From: Psychrobacter sp. | GTDB lineage: Bacteria; Pseudomonadota; Gammaproteobacteria; Pseudomonadales; Moraxellaceae | Assembly: GCF_030454045.1 (NCBI RefSeq) | Contig: NZ_JAKDJE010000014.1 | Span: 1 to 51,881 of the forward strand | Reading direction: 5' to 3' | DNA length: 51,881 nt | In this document: in pieces, positions 27,712-36,312 of the stretch | Layout of the letters: each line of letters begins with the position of its first letter | How positions within the stretch are numbered: the stretch's first letter is position 1 | Translations under genes and position numbers: made by a program | The notes under the pieces: model-generated | Told to the model about the DNA's origin: nothing | Databases searched by the model: none | The model's input: the letters and a program-made list of their open reading frames with translations, nothing else

Positions 27712-27743
27712 AGAGGTTATGCTTGGGCATAACCCCTTTTTTT
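27712..27743 (+). terminator. Terminator after surA
   Basis: Stem AGAGGTTATGC (27712-27722) with GCATAACCCCT (27727-27737), one mismatch, 4-nt loop, then eight T residues. An A-run before it makes it usable in both directions. Confidence 0.85.
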
Positions 27744-27873
27744 TGGCGCTTCACTACTGACCGCTCTAAATCATGAATAGCAAACTGTCTACGTAAAGAC
27801 AACCCCTCCATGCTCAGCTTTATAAACAGACGTATTGCCATACGTTTTTTATGTACTTTTTGGTACACAAAGA

Positions 27874-27909
27874 AAAGCCCCGAACCTAGGGCGATTGGTT
27901 CGGAGCTTT
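27874..27909 (-). terminator. Terminator-like hairpin, minus strand
   Basis: Stem AAAGCCCCGAACC (27874-27886) pairs with GGTTCGGAGCTTT (27897-27909) with a single mismatch. On the minus strand it is followed by TTTTCTTT, so it probably ends transcription from the endonuclease-family gene or from an unannotated short RNA. Confidence 0.65.
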
Positions 27910-28105
27910 AGTGCTTCATATTATTGTTATTATCTCTCTTCCATGTTGACTCATCCTAAGTCATAAACAGTAACGTATAAGACAGCGGGCTGACCTGTTC
28001 TTTTATTGATACCGTCTCAACACTGCATCCTTGCGTATCCTTGTGTTGATGAATGTATTATAGGACAATCAACTGAGCACGAATATAAGCTAAAGACCTT
28101 ATTTG

Positions 28106-28125
28106 ACGTAAGCATATGCTTACGT
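28106..28125. repeat. Perfect 20-bp palindrome
   Basis: ACGTAAGCATATGCTTACGT is fully self-complementary. It sits 37 bp past the stop codon of the endonuclease-family gene. A perfect palindrome without spacer is typical of dimeric repressor sites, but no promoter is obvious next to it. Confidence 0.7.
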
Positions 28126-28162
28126 TATGAAAGCAAATTTTTCTTACCTTTTATCTCTACTA

Positions 28163-29293
28163 TCAGTCAAAGCTACATTGTGCCTCTCTGTGCTCATCCG
28201 ACATTTTCTTGCCTTCTTTTTTGCCCTCTTCAATCTTGTTGTCAGCCTCTTCAACATCCTCCGCTTCTGCAGTCGGTGCGTTTTCCTCTTGATGACGGGT
28301 TTCTTCTGGCTCGTATTGCAAAGTCGTCATCACTGGAAAATGATCTGACCCAATAGATGGCATACGTTTGATATCTACGACGGTAAAGCAAGCACTATGA
28401 AAAATGTGATCCAAGGCCCAGCGCAAAAATGGATATTTGACATGAAACGTATTGATAAAGTGTCGACCAATTCGCGGATCTAGCAGCCCAGAGATACGCT
28501 GAAAACGACGAGTGGTTTTTGACCATGCCACATCATTGAGATCACCAGCCAATATCGCGGTTTGACTGTTTTCTTTGATGTGTTTGCCAACCATAAGCAA
28601 TTCAGCGTCGCGAGTGGTCGACTTGTCAGCTTCGGTTGGACTTGGGGGCATGGGATGCAAGCAATACAGCCAAATCACGCGGCCGCCTTGCAAGCGCAAC
28701 TGAGTATGAATAGATGGTATGTCATCAATCATTAGGTACTTCACTTCAGGATCTATCAGCTCAAGTTTAGAATACAGATGCATACCATATAGATTGTCCA
28801 ACGGCACTTTTACGGCATATGGATAATCAGACTCGACTTGCTCTAAGGCTTTTTCCCATTTTTTATCAGTTTCGAGCGTGATTAAAATATCAGGCTGTTT
28901 TTGATCCACCAAGTCAACCAGTTTTTGAGTGTCATCGTTGGGTGTTAATACATTTGACACCATGATTTTTAGGTCATGTGCTTCCCCTTCTGGCTTATTT
29001 TTCGCTTTTTGAACTTCTTTTTTCCACAGCTTTGTATAGGGCAATACCATTCTGAGTTGAAACGCTAATGTGATGCTAAGCACGATGAATAATAACCACT
29101 GACCTAATTGCCATTCTGAAAAGAATAAGATCATGCCAATCCAAGCAATCACACCCAGCACCATTATCTGAATACGTGGAAACTCAACGCCGCGTACCCA
29201 CCAATTATCAAGCGGCAACCATCCCCATATCGTGACAAATGCGATGAATCCTGCGAGCCATTGTAAGCCGTAATATAATAGTGAGAAATCCAT
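28163..29293 (-). CDS. Membrane-anchored endonuclease/exonuclease/phosphatase family protein
   Basis: About 376 residues. Three hydrophobic helices at the N-terminus (starting LLYYGLQWLAGFIAFV, then VLGVIAWIGMILFF, then LLFIVLSITLAF) anchor an EEP-fold domain. Active-site landmarks of the fold are present: Asn in VSNVL, Glu in LITLETD, Asp/Asn in GDLND, and Asp/His in GSDHFP near the end. Such proteins may cleave phosphodiesters in nucleic acids or lipids; the substrate cannot be read from sequence. The C-terminus is a charged Glu/Lys-rich tail of about 50 residues. The ATG at 29293 is preferred; the reading frame extends to a GTG at 29356. It stands alone. Confidence 0.8.
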   Translation of the reverse strand: MDFSLLYYGLQWLAGFIAFVTIWGWLPLDNWWVRGVEFPRIQIMVLGVIAWIGMILFFSEWQLGQWLLFIVLSITLAFQLRMVLPYTKLWKKEVQKAKNKPEGEAHDLKIMVSNVLTPNDDTQKLVDLVDQKQPDILITLETDKKWEKALEQVESDYPYAVKVPLDNLYGMHLYSKLELIDPEVKYLMIDDIPSIHTQLRLQGGRVIWLYCLHPMPPSPTEADKSTTRDAELLMVGKHIKENSQTAILAGDLNDVAWSKTTRRFQRISGLLDPRIGRHFINTFHVKYPFLRWALDHIFHSACFTVVDIKRMPSIGSDHFPVMTTLQYEPEETRHQEENAPTAEAEDVEEADNKIEEGKKEGKKMSDEHREAQCSFD

Positions 29294-29710
29294 AGTATGT
29301 ACTAACCGTTTATTGAAGTGATAATGACACACGTCATTTGTCCTATAGCTAAGCACATTATAGTTTTAACTTAACTGGTGTCAGGTAATGGTATTAGAGA
29401 CTTACTTTAGCATCTCGTAAGATTATCGCCTACCGGTGAGTTGCGCTTATGCGACAACTGCCATAAAAAATTACAATATTATTCAATATAGTGAATACAC
29501 GACTAAAGGCTCAATCATCTCTGAGCGACCAAACTCCATTTATCAAACCTGAAGCATGGCTAGAATAATAACTGAAAGTTATAGCGGGCATAGTTAATAG
29601 TGTACAGAAAACGACCAAATAATAGGCAAAACGCCTTGCTTTTTCTTGCCATTCACGGCATTGTTATTGGTTGATGAGGTAACACATTATTGTAAATAGG
29701 ATTGAATTTC
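29294..29710. other. Divergent gap upstream of asd
   Basis: A 417-bp AT-rich gap between divergent genes. I looked for a lysine riboswitch ahead of asd and could not recognise one. No gene or strong promoter was assigned. Confidence 0.4.
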
Positions 29711-30844
29711 ATGAGTAATTTGACAGTAGGCTTGGTAGGCTGGCGCGGCATGGTAGGGTCAGTATTGATACAACGTATGCAAGAAGAAAACGACTTCAAC
29801 GATATCACGCCTGTCTTTTTTTCAACCAGTAATGTTGGTGGCGATGCGCCAAAGTTTGATGGTATCGAAACCGGCCAATTAAAAGATGCTCATGATATTG
29901 ACGCGCTTGCCGCGTGTGATGTAATTATTACCTGCCAAGGTGGCGACTACACATCAAAAATCCATCAACCACTACGCGATAGTGGCTGGAATGGCTATTG
30001 GATTGATGCGGCAAGTACGCTACGTATGAAAGACAACAGCATTATCATTCTTGACCCCGTCAATCGCAGTGTCATTGACGATGCGCTAGCAAATGGCAAA
30101 AAAGACTTTATCGGTGGCAACTGTACGGTATCACTGATGCTGATGGCGATTGGTGAACTGTTCAATAAAGGCTGGGTTGAATGGGTCAGTGCCATGACGT
30201 ATCAAGCGGCTAGCGGCTCAGGTGCGAATAACATGCGCGAGTTGATCTCAGGCATGGGTGTGTTACGTGACGCGGTACAAGACGAGCTTGCTAACCCTGC
30301 TAGCGCCATCCTTGATATCGACAAAAAAATTGCCCAAACTCAGCGCTCAGCAGACTTCCCAAAACAGTACTTTGGTGTACCGCTTGCTGGTAGCTTGATT
30401 CCTTATATCGATGTGCAGTTAGATAATAAGCAATCAAAAGAGGAATGGAAAGGCGGCGTTGAAACCAACAAAATCCTTGGTAATGATGAGGCCAGTACCA
30501 TTCCTATCGACGGTATGTGTGTCCGCGTTGGTGCCATGCGCTGCCATGCACAAGGCCTGACCATCAAACTCAAAAAAGATATCCCTCTAGAAGAGATTGA
30601 AGCCGCCCTAAAAAATAGCGGCAATCAGTGGTTGGACTTAGTCGAAGATGACAAAGAAGCCACTATGAACCGCTTAACACCGGTTGCCGTAACCGGCACG
30701 CTTACCGTGGCATTAGGTCGCTTGCGTAAATTAAACATGGGCCCTGAATATCTAGGTGCTTTTACGGTTGGCGATCAGCTACTGTGGGGCGCAGCCGAGC
30801 CATTGCGCCGTATGCTTAATATTGTTCGTGAGCAAAACAGCTAG
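29711..30844 (+). CDS. asd: Aspartate-semialdehyde dehydrogenase
   Basis: Reduces L-aspartyl-4-phosphate to aspartate semialdehyde with NADPH, the branch to lysine/diaminopimelate, threonine and methionine. The 377-residue protein has the NADP-binding start VGLVGWRGMVGSVL, and the catalytic cysteine C138 in GGNCTVSLM, equivalent to C135 of the E. coli-type enzyme. AGGA lies nine bases before the ATG at 29711; an in-frame TTG at 29702 is less likely. It is followed by a strong terminator and is probably a single-gene unit. Confidence 0.95.
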   Translation: MSNLTVGLVGWRGMVGSVLIQRMQEENDFNDITPVFFSTSNVGGDAPKFDGIETGQLKDAHDIDALAACDVIITCQGGDYTSKIHQPLRDSGWNGYWIDAASTLRMKDNSIIILDPVNRSVIDDALANGKKDFIGGNCTVSLMLMAIGELFNKGWVEWVSAMTYQAASGSGANNMRELISGMGVLRDAVQDELANPASAILDIDKKIAQTQRSADFPKQYFGVPLAGSLIPYIDVQLDNKQSKEEWKGGVETNKILGNDEASTIPIDGMCVRVGAMRCHAQGLTIKLKKDIPLEEIEAALKNSGNQWLDLVEDDKEATMNRLTPVAVTGTLTVALGRLRKLNMGPEYLGAFTVGDQLLWGAAEPLRRMLNIVREQNS

Positions 30845-30868
30845 ACAAATTGATTCAGATATCACATA

Positions 30869-30897
30869 AAAAAGACAGCAATGGCTGTCTTTTTTTA
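30869..30897 (+). terminator. Bidirectional terminator between asd and SOUL gene
   Basis: Stem AGACAGC (30873-30879) and GCTGTCT (30884-30890), 4-nt loop, with T-runs on both strands. It serves the convergent genes on either side. Confidence 0.88.
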
Positions 30898-30944
30898 TAT
30901 TCTTAACTTGTGATTGAAAGCCCTATTATCTACCGATCATACGA

Positions 30945-31604
30945 TTACTTTTGCTCATAAGCGATCATCACTTCATTACGACGCATAAAGGGTAATGTCC
31001 AAGGCGGATTATAACGGGCCAATTCAGGCTCGCCCGTGATGGTTACGTTTTGTTCTTCCATCCACGCTCGCAATTCCTGCGTTTTAGTCGCAACTTTTTT
31101 ACTACCCGTCAATCCTGAAAATTTGATCACACCATAAGTTTGTACAGGTACTTCTATAATTTCAACGTCTGGATTGTTCGGCTTCGGTAAGGTTTGCATT
31201 GTGTATTTGCTGGGCATCGTAAACTGTACGCGCCATTTGCCGTCATCTTGTTGCATGCTCACTGGTGCGGTCATCGCAATTTTCTGTGACTCACCCGCCT
31301 CTTTTTGACTATCGGCCTGCATCGTCACAGGCGCGGTCATACTAATTTTGCTACTACCGCCCGTGGGCGCGGTATTGTTACCAAAAATATAATCTGCCAG
31401 TACTTTGAATCCTGCACGGCTAGCATCCTCTTTGTCACCACTTATCCATGTCTGAGCGACCAGTTGCGCCTCATAACGACGCAGCTCAAAATTACCCTTT
31501 TGTGCCAATAGCGCATAGTCAGGTTCTTCTGTTTCGGCCGCCATAGCGCTTCTTGATATCAATACCAAGCCGCCCAGTAGTAATAAATAACCTGTCTTTT
31601 TCAT
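30945..31604 (-). CDS. SOUL haem-binding family protein, exported
   Basis: A 219-residue protein with a Sec signal peptide (MKKTGYLLLLGGLVLISRSAMA) followed by a SOUL/HBP domain. Characteristic segments are YALLAQKGNFELRRYEAQLVA at the start and repeated (K)I(A/S)MTAPV blocks in the middle (about residues 88-117). Eukaryotic relatives bind haem or related tetrapyrroles; bacterial members are uncharacterised, so haem binding here is only a family inference. AGGAAAATAAT precedes the ATG. It is a single gene between asd and tgt. Confidence 0.85.
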   Translation of the reverse strand: MKKTGYLLLLGGLVLISRSAMAAETEEPDYALLAQKGNFELRRYEAQLVAQTWISGDKEDASRAGFKVLADYIFGNNTAPTGGSSKISMTAPVTMQADSQKEAGESQKIAMTAPVSMQQDDGKWRVQFTMPSKYTMQTLPKPNNPDVEIIEVPVQTYGVIKFSGLTGSKKVATKTQELRAWMEEQNVTITGEPELARYNPPWTLPFMRRNEVMIAYEQK

Positions 31605-31789
31605 ATTATTTTCCTAATTACTGGAAGTGTGCCCTGATGATTGTGAAACTATCACCCTTGTGATTTTACTGTACCAACTGGGCATGACGGTTGTCTGTGT
31701 CTTTTGGTTATGCGAAGTGATGCTGATTCATGACACAGGCAAGTGTATGAATGCCCGTAAATATCCATGTCCAAAAAAACCCCTAACAA

Positions 31790-31798
31790 TGCTATAAT
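31790..31798 (+). promoter_or_regulatory. Extended -10 promoter of tgt
   Basis: TGCTATAAT carries the TGn extension directly before a perfect TATAAT, which can compensate for the poor -35 region. The tgt ATG lies 36 bp downstream. Confidence 0.6.
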
Positions 31799-31834
31799 TG
31801 GCCACATTTTCATAGCTCATATATCGGTTATCAT

Positions 31835-32986
31835 ATGCAATTTGTCTTACATAAAACGGCCAGCGGCAATACGCGTGCGCGTCGCGGCACCGTTCATCTC
31901 AATCATGGCGATGTACAAACGCCAGCTTTTATGCCAGTTGGCACTTATGGTACCGTCAAAGGTATGCTGCCACGTGATATCGAAGCCATCGGTGCAGATA
32001 TTATTCTTGGCAACACCTTCCATCTATGGCTGCGTCCAGGTACGGAAGTGATTGACAAATTTGGTGGCCTGCATAAATTTATGCATTGGGACAAGCCCAT
32101 TTTGACGGACTCAGGCGGCTTCCAAGTCTTTAGCTTGGGTGCAATGCGCAAAATCACTGAAGAAGGCGTGAATTTTAAATCTCCTATTGATGGCGCTAAG
32201 GTATTTCTGTCTCCAGAAAAATCGATGCAGATTCAATACAGCTTGAATTCAGACATCGTCATGCAGTTTGATGAATGTACCCCTTATCCAGCGACGCACG
32301 ATGAAGCCAAAAAATCTTTGGAACTCTCATTGCGTTGGGGGCAGCGCTGCGTGGAAGAACACAAGAGACTCGGCAGCACCAATGCCTTATTCGGTATTAT
32401 CCAAGGCAGCATGTATCCTGATTTACGTCAACAATCACTTGAGGGTCTGCTCAATATTGGCTTTGATGGTTATGCGATCGGTGGTCTGTCGGTGGGTGAG
32501 CCAAAAGATGAGATGATGGATGTACTCGACTATATCCCTGATGCCATGCCAGCAGATAAGCCGCGCTACTTGATGGGTGTTGGTAAACCTGAAGACATCG
32601 TAGAGGCTGTGCGCCGCGGCGTCGACATGTTTGACTGCGTCATGCCAACGCGTAACGCCCGTAATGGTCATTACTTTGTGACAGGTGACACAGAAAACGC
32701 GGGTGTGGTACGTATCCGCAATAGCCAATACCGCAATGATGAAGGCCCACTCGACCCTGAATGTGATTGCTACACTTGCCAAAATTTCAGCCGTGCTTAC
32801 TTATACCATCTTAACAAATGTAAAGAGATGCTGGGTGCTCAGCTAGCCACCATTCACAACCTGCGCTACTACCAGCGTTTGATGCAAGGGATCAGAGATG
32901 CCATCGAGCAAGATCAGTTTGATGAGTTTGTCAGCGAGTTCTATAGCAAACGTGGCCAAACTGTCCCTGAGTTAAACTTGCGTTAA
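31835..32986 (+). CDS. tgt: tRNA-guanine transglycosylase Tgt
   Basis: Exchanges guanine-34 of GUN-anticodon tRNAs for preQ1 in queuosine biosynthesis. The 383-residue TIM barrel has the general acid/base D92 in TDSGGFQVFSLG, the nucleophile D267 in FDCVMPTRNARNG, and zinc ligands C310, C312, C315 and H341. Length and motifs are canonical. In many bacteria tgt is followed by yajC-secDF, but here it ends at a terminator and faces a convergent transporter gene. Confidence 0.96.
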   Translation: MQFVLHKTASGNTRARRGTVHLNHGDVQTPAFMPVGTYGTVKGMLPRDIEAIGADIILGNTFHLWLRPGTEVIDKFGGLHKFMHWDKPILTDSGGFQVFSLGAMRKITEEGVNFKSPIDGAKVFLSPEKSMQIQYSLNSDIVMQFDECTPYPATHDEAKKSLELSLRWGQRCVEEHKRLGSTNALFGIIQGSMYPDLRQQSLEGLLNIGFDGYAIGGLSVGEPKDEMMDVLDYIPDAMPADKPRYLMGVGKPEDIVEAVRRGVDMFDCVMPTRNARNGHYFVTGDTENAGVVRIRNSQYRNDEGPLDPECDCYTCQNFSRAYLYHLNKCKEMLGAQLATIHNLRYYQRLMQGIRDAIEQDQFDEFVSEFYSKRGQTVPELNLR

Positions 32987-33018
32987 TCCATTTTAGTATT
33001 TATTGATATTATTAGATA

Positions 33019-33055
33019 TAAAAAGGGCTTAAGATAATTCTTAAGCCCTTTTTAT
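33019..33055 (+). terminator. Bidirectional terminator between tgt and transporter
   Basis: Thirteen-base-pair perfect stem: 33021-33033 pairs with CTTAAGCCCTTTT at 33040-33052. The loop is ATAATT. A- and T-runs lie at the ends, so it works in both directions. Confidence 0.9.
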
Positions 33056-33107
33056 GTGTGCTGCTTTTATCACTTAATGATGCAAATAGAGTCTATTTTG
33101 ACTACTA

Positions 33108-34457
33108 TCACATCAGTGAGGTAACAAATACCACGATCACAGCGATTGGCGCGATGACTTTTGCAACAATTTGCCAAAGCTGCCATGTCGCATTAGATAA
33201 ACCAAGCTCTTGCTGAATACTACGCTGATCCATTTTCCAACCAACAAATACGATGGCCGCAAGACCTGTTAGAGGTAACAGGAACTTACTGGTAATCTTG
33301 TCTAGTGCATCAAAGATACCGTTACCCATAATAGTAAATTCAGACCATAGGTTAAACGATAGCAATGCGGCAATACCTAATAGCCAAATCACAGTACTGG
33401 CAACGATAGTCGATACGGTACGGCTCATCGACGTACGCTCTTCTAGCAGCTCAACCGTTGGCTCTAGTAATGAGATAGATGAGGTAAAAGCTGCAAAGGT
33501 AATAAGCAAAAAGAACAATGCACCAATGATAGTACCCGCACTCATGCTACCAAAAGCAATCGGTAAGCTGACGAAGATCAGACCAGGACCTGACGCAGGA
33601 TCTAGACTATTACTAAAGATAATTGGGAAAATGGCTAAACCAGCCGCCAAAGCGATAACCGTATCCAAAATAACAACGGTACGTGCAGTTTTTATCAAGT
33701 TCACTTCACGGCCCAAATACGAACCATAAGCAACCATGATGCCCATACCAATCGATAGCGTGAAGAAGGCATGACCTAATGCTGCAAGCATAACGTCAGC
33801 CGTCAGCTTGCTCATGTCTGGCGTGAACAAATAAGCAACTGCCTCACCAAAACCGCCATTCATTATGTTATAACCAACGATAACGAAAAGGATCACACCC
33901 AATAGTGGCATCAAAATTTTGGCTGTTTTTTCGATACCACTCGTTACACCAATACCAACGATAACGGCCGTTAAAACCATGAATACGGTGTGCCAAATCG
34001 TCAATGTACCGGCTGATGCTAGCATCGCATCAAAGGTCGCAGCCACAGAATCACTATCTTGACCTGTAAAGCTGCCTGACGCCACTTTGGTGATATAGTT
34101 AAGTGCCCAACCACCGATCACACTATAGAAGGATAGAATTAAAAAGCCACCCAAAATACCAGTAGCACCAACGATGGTCCAGCTACGAGATTTACCTTCG
34201 CTAGCAGCCACATCCGCAAACGTGTTGACTGGGTTTTTTTGTCCACGGCGACCAATGAGCCATTCAGCAACTAATATTGGAAAACCGACTAGCGCGATAC
34301 AGAATAAATAAGCGATAACGAAAGCTGAACCACCGCTCTCACCCACCATATATGGAAACTTCCATATATTTCCCAAACCTACTGCTGAACCTACTGCCGC
34401 TAACACAAAGCCAAAACTTGAGCTCCATTGTGCATGTTCTTGTTTATTGATAGCCAT
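33108..34457 (-). CDS. Sodium-dependent transporter, neurotransmitter:sodium symporter family
   Basis: Inner-membrane symporter of 449 residues with about twelve hydrophobic segments. The first helix carries the family signature VGLGNIWKFPYMVGESGG, the unwound substrate- and sodium-binding region of LeuT-fold proteins. It most likely imports amino acids with sodium, but the specific substrate cannot be told. The start has GAGGA eight bases upstream. A perfect Shine-Dalgarno word AAGGAGG also occurs 39 bp upstream without an obvious start codon. It is a single gene, convergent with tgt. Confidence 0.9.
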   Translation of the reverse strand: MAINKQEHAQWSSSFGFVLAAVGSAVGLGNIWKFPYMVGESGGSAFVIAYLFCIALVGFPILVAEWLIGRRGQKNPVNTFADVAASEGKSRSWTIVGATGILGGFLILSFYSVIGGWALNYITKVASGSFTGQDSDSVAATFDAMLASAGTLTIWHTVFMVLTAVIVGIGVTSGIEKTAKILMPLLGVILFVIVGYNIMNGGFGEAVAYLFTPDMSKLTADVMLAALGHAFFTLSIGMGIMVAYGSYLGREVNLIKTARTVVILDTVIALAAGLAIFPIIFSNSLDPASGPGLIFVSLPIAFGSMSAGTIIGALFFLLITFAAFTSSISLLEPTVELLEERTSMSRTVSTIVASTVIWLLGIAALLSFNLWSEFTIMGNGIFDALDKITSKFLLPLTGLAAIVFVGWKMDQRSIQQELGLSNATWQLWQIVAKVIAPIAVIVVFVTSLM

Positions 34458-34774
34458 TTTTTGCGTCCTCGTACTTCAAATAACGCTACTGACAATCCTC
34501 CTTGATCATCATAAATAGTCACTACTACTATCAAACTATTTAGTAAACACTTCAATGTGGAGTGCCCCGTAACATTAAGAAAGAATTGTTTACAATATCA
34601 TAAACGCTCAGTTTCTGCTAAGCGACCAAAAAAGTCAAGCACTCATAAATATAAAAAGCCATAACGATTGGTTATGGCTTTTAGCAATATTATCTTTTAT
34701 TAATAAAATTTGAGCAGATTAAAACTGTAAAAAACGACTATCTAGCCTAGCTTCTATCGTGGTTCAATATTCGT
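34458..34774. other. Gap between transporter start and lpxA end
   Basis: A 317-bp gap holding the transporter promoter region and the terminator of the lpx operon at 34653-34684. Nothing else is recognised. Confidence 0.5.
34653..34684 (-). terminator. Terminator of the bamA-lpxA operon
   Basis: Stem AAAAGCCATAAC (34653-34664) with GTTATGGCTTTT (34671-34682). On the minus strand it is followed by a T-rich tail. It lies about 90 bp after the lpxA stop codon. Confidence 0.8.
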
Positions 34775-35554
34775 TTAACGCACCACGCCGCGACGGCTTT
34801 TTTGCAATGAATCAATCAACAATTGAACTTTTGGCTCTTGAGATAGTAGCTCACCTTGCAGAACCTCCAACGCTTTTGCTGTGGTCAGACCCGATCTAAA
34901 GACGGTACGATACGCTTGGCGTAAGACATCAATGGTTTCTTTCGACCAATCTTTTCGGCGCATGCCTTCGATATTTAGACCATGAGCTTTTGCTGGATTA
35001 CCAGACACCATCGTAAAAGCTGCCACGTCTTTCAAAATCAAGCTGGCGCCGCCAACCAGACTATAGTCATCTACCGTACAGAATTGATGAATGCCTGAGT
35101 TACCACCTATAATAGTATGACTACCGATCGTTACATGACCTGCCACACCGACATTATTTGCCAATACATTGTTGTCCCCAATCACACAGTCATGCGCCAC
35201 ATGCGTGTTCACCATCAATAAATTGTGATTGCCTATCTTCGTCAATTCACTATCCTGTGCTGTACCGCGGTGCAAGCTACAAGCCTCTCGAATGGTATTA
35301 TGATCACCAATCTCAAGCCAAGTACGCTCACCTGCATATTTTAGATCTTGCGGATCTTCGCCAATACTCGCAAACTGATAGAATTGATTGTGTGCACCGA
35401 TACGCGTTAACTTTGTGACAACGACATGCCGATGCAATACAGTATGTGGCCCAATTGACACCTCATCCCCAACGATACAGTAAGGACCGATGACGGCAGT
35501 CTCATCGATCTGTGCTGATGGTGAGATGAGTGCTGTAGGATGAATCTGACTCAT
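34775..35554 (-). CDS. lpxA: UDP-N-acetylglucosamine acyltransferase LpxA
   Basis: First committed enzyme of lipid A synthesis: transfers a 3-hydroxyacyl chain from ACP to UDP-GlcNAc in the cytoplasm. The 259-residue protein is a left-handed beta-helix of hexapeptide repeats (for example QIDETAVIGPYCIVGD) with the catalytic His at about H121 in HVAHDCVIGDNN. The ATG at 35554 (MSQIHPTALI) matches the family start; the frame stays open for 26 codons upstream. It is the last gene of the cluster. lpxB, often next, is not present here. Confidence 0.95.
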   Translation of the reverse strand: MSQIHPTALISPSAQIDETAVIGPYCIVGDEVSIGPHTVLHRHVVVTKLTRIGAHNQFYQFASIGEDPQDLKYAGERTWLEIGDHNTIREACSLHRGTAQDSELTKIGNHNLLMVNTHVAHDCVIGDNNVLANNVGVAGHVTIGSHTIIGGNSGIHQFCTVDDYSLVGGASLILKDVAAFTMVSGNPAKAHGLNIEGMRRKDWSKETIDVLRQAYRTVFRSGLTTAKALEVLQGELLSQEPKVQLLIDSLQKSRRGVVR

Positions 35555-35727
35555 GATGTGGGCCCTTGTATCATTTAATGCGAATAAATAGTCAGCCAAA
35601 TGCGACCCGTTTAGCATTATAAATAGTGCCAATACCAGTCGCTTTATTAAATATCAATATAATAGCTTATTGTAACGCTGAAGGTCGATTCAATATAGCG
35701 CTTTATGAAGACCCGCTTATTACAAAC

Positions 35728-36264
35728 TTAGACACCTTTTGTGCCTTTGACTTTTTGCTGCTCTTGACGTGCAATCATAATTTGAGCACTCGCAGCAAGC
35801 TCATTCTCAACATGTACTGTGCAGTCAAACTTATAGATACCATGGCGCTGCATCACTGTCTTAGCACGAATAATGAGCTGGTCACCAGGAATAACACGGC
35901 GCTTAAACCGCACCTTATCGACACCAGCAAACAAGTACAGATAACCATCTTCTGAAGTTAAGCCTGCTGTAATAAACCCAAGTATTCCTGACACTTGTGC
36001 CATTGCCTCTACCATCAGCACTCCTGGCATAATCGGCTCATCAGGGAAATGCCCATTAAAAAACTCTTCATTAATGGTCACATTTTTAATACCCGTAATG
36101 CATTCGCCAGGCGTACAAGCGACAACTCTATCGATCAGCATAAAAGGATAGCGATGCGGCAAATAGTGTTTAATCGTATGATACGTTAGTGGTAATGTAA
36201 GACCCTGCTCAGCCAACTTTGCAATGTCTTCGTCAGTTGGAGTATCTATGTAGATATTGCTCAT
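35728..36264 (-). CDS. fabZ: 3-hydroxyacyl-ACP dehydratase FabZ
   Basis: Hot-dog-fold dehydratase of fatty-acid elongation that competes with LpxA/LpxD for 3-hydroxyacyl-ACP. 178 residues. The active-site pair H72 and E86 is in the block GHFPDEPIMPGVLMVEAMAQ, after HRYPFMLIDRV. AAGGA precedes the ATG. It lies between lpxD and lpxA, the classic order. The N-terminus is about 25 residues longer than in E. coli. Confidence 0.95.
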   Translation of the reverse strand: MSNIYIDTPTDEDIAKLAEQGLTLPLTYHTIKHYLPHRYPFMLIDRVVACTPGECITGIKNVTINEEFFNGHFPDEPIMPGVLMVEAMAQVSGILGFITAGLTSEDGYLYLFAGVDKVRFKRRVIPGDQLIIRAKTVMQRHGIYKFDCTVHVENELAASAQIMIARQEQQKVKGTKGV

Positions 36265-36312
36265 AATGAGGCTTCCTTGCAGTATTTAAAATATTGATTG
36301 TTTGTATTCGTA

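Larger units (their letters stand above)
27626..28162. other. Convergent gap with hairpins and a palindrome
   Basis: A 537-bp space between the 3' ends of surA and the minus-strand endonuclease-family gene. It contains the surA terminator (27712-27743), a terminator-like hairpin for the minus strand (27874-27909), a TATAAT word on the minus strand (28057-28062) and a perfect 20-bp palindrome (28106-28125). No protein-coding sequence is convincing. A small minus-strand RNA between about 28050 and 27870 is conceivable, but no good -35 element is seen. Confidence 0.45.

Noticed and set aside
27668..27868. Minus-strand open frame of 66 codons after surA
   Set aside because: Runs through the surA terminator hairpin and has no ribosome site or recognisable domain.
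28006..28356. Plus-strand open frame of 116 codons
   Set aside because: Overlaps the end of the endonuclease-family gene on the other strand. It is Cys/Leu/Ser-rich with no domain or ribosome site.
29294..29710. Possible lysine riboswitch ahead of asd
   Set aside because: I could not find the conserved core or the helices of the lysine aptamer, and no expression platform with a terminator is present.
33253..33729. Plus-strand open frame of 158 codons opposite the sodium symporter
   Set aside because: Antisense shadow of a hydrophobic gene; it has no start signals and does not look like a protein family.
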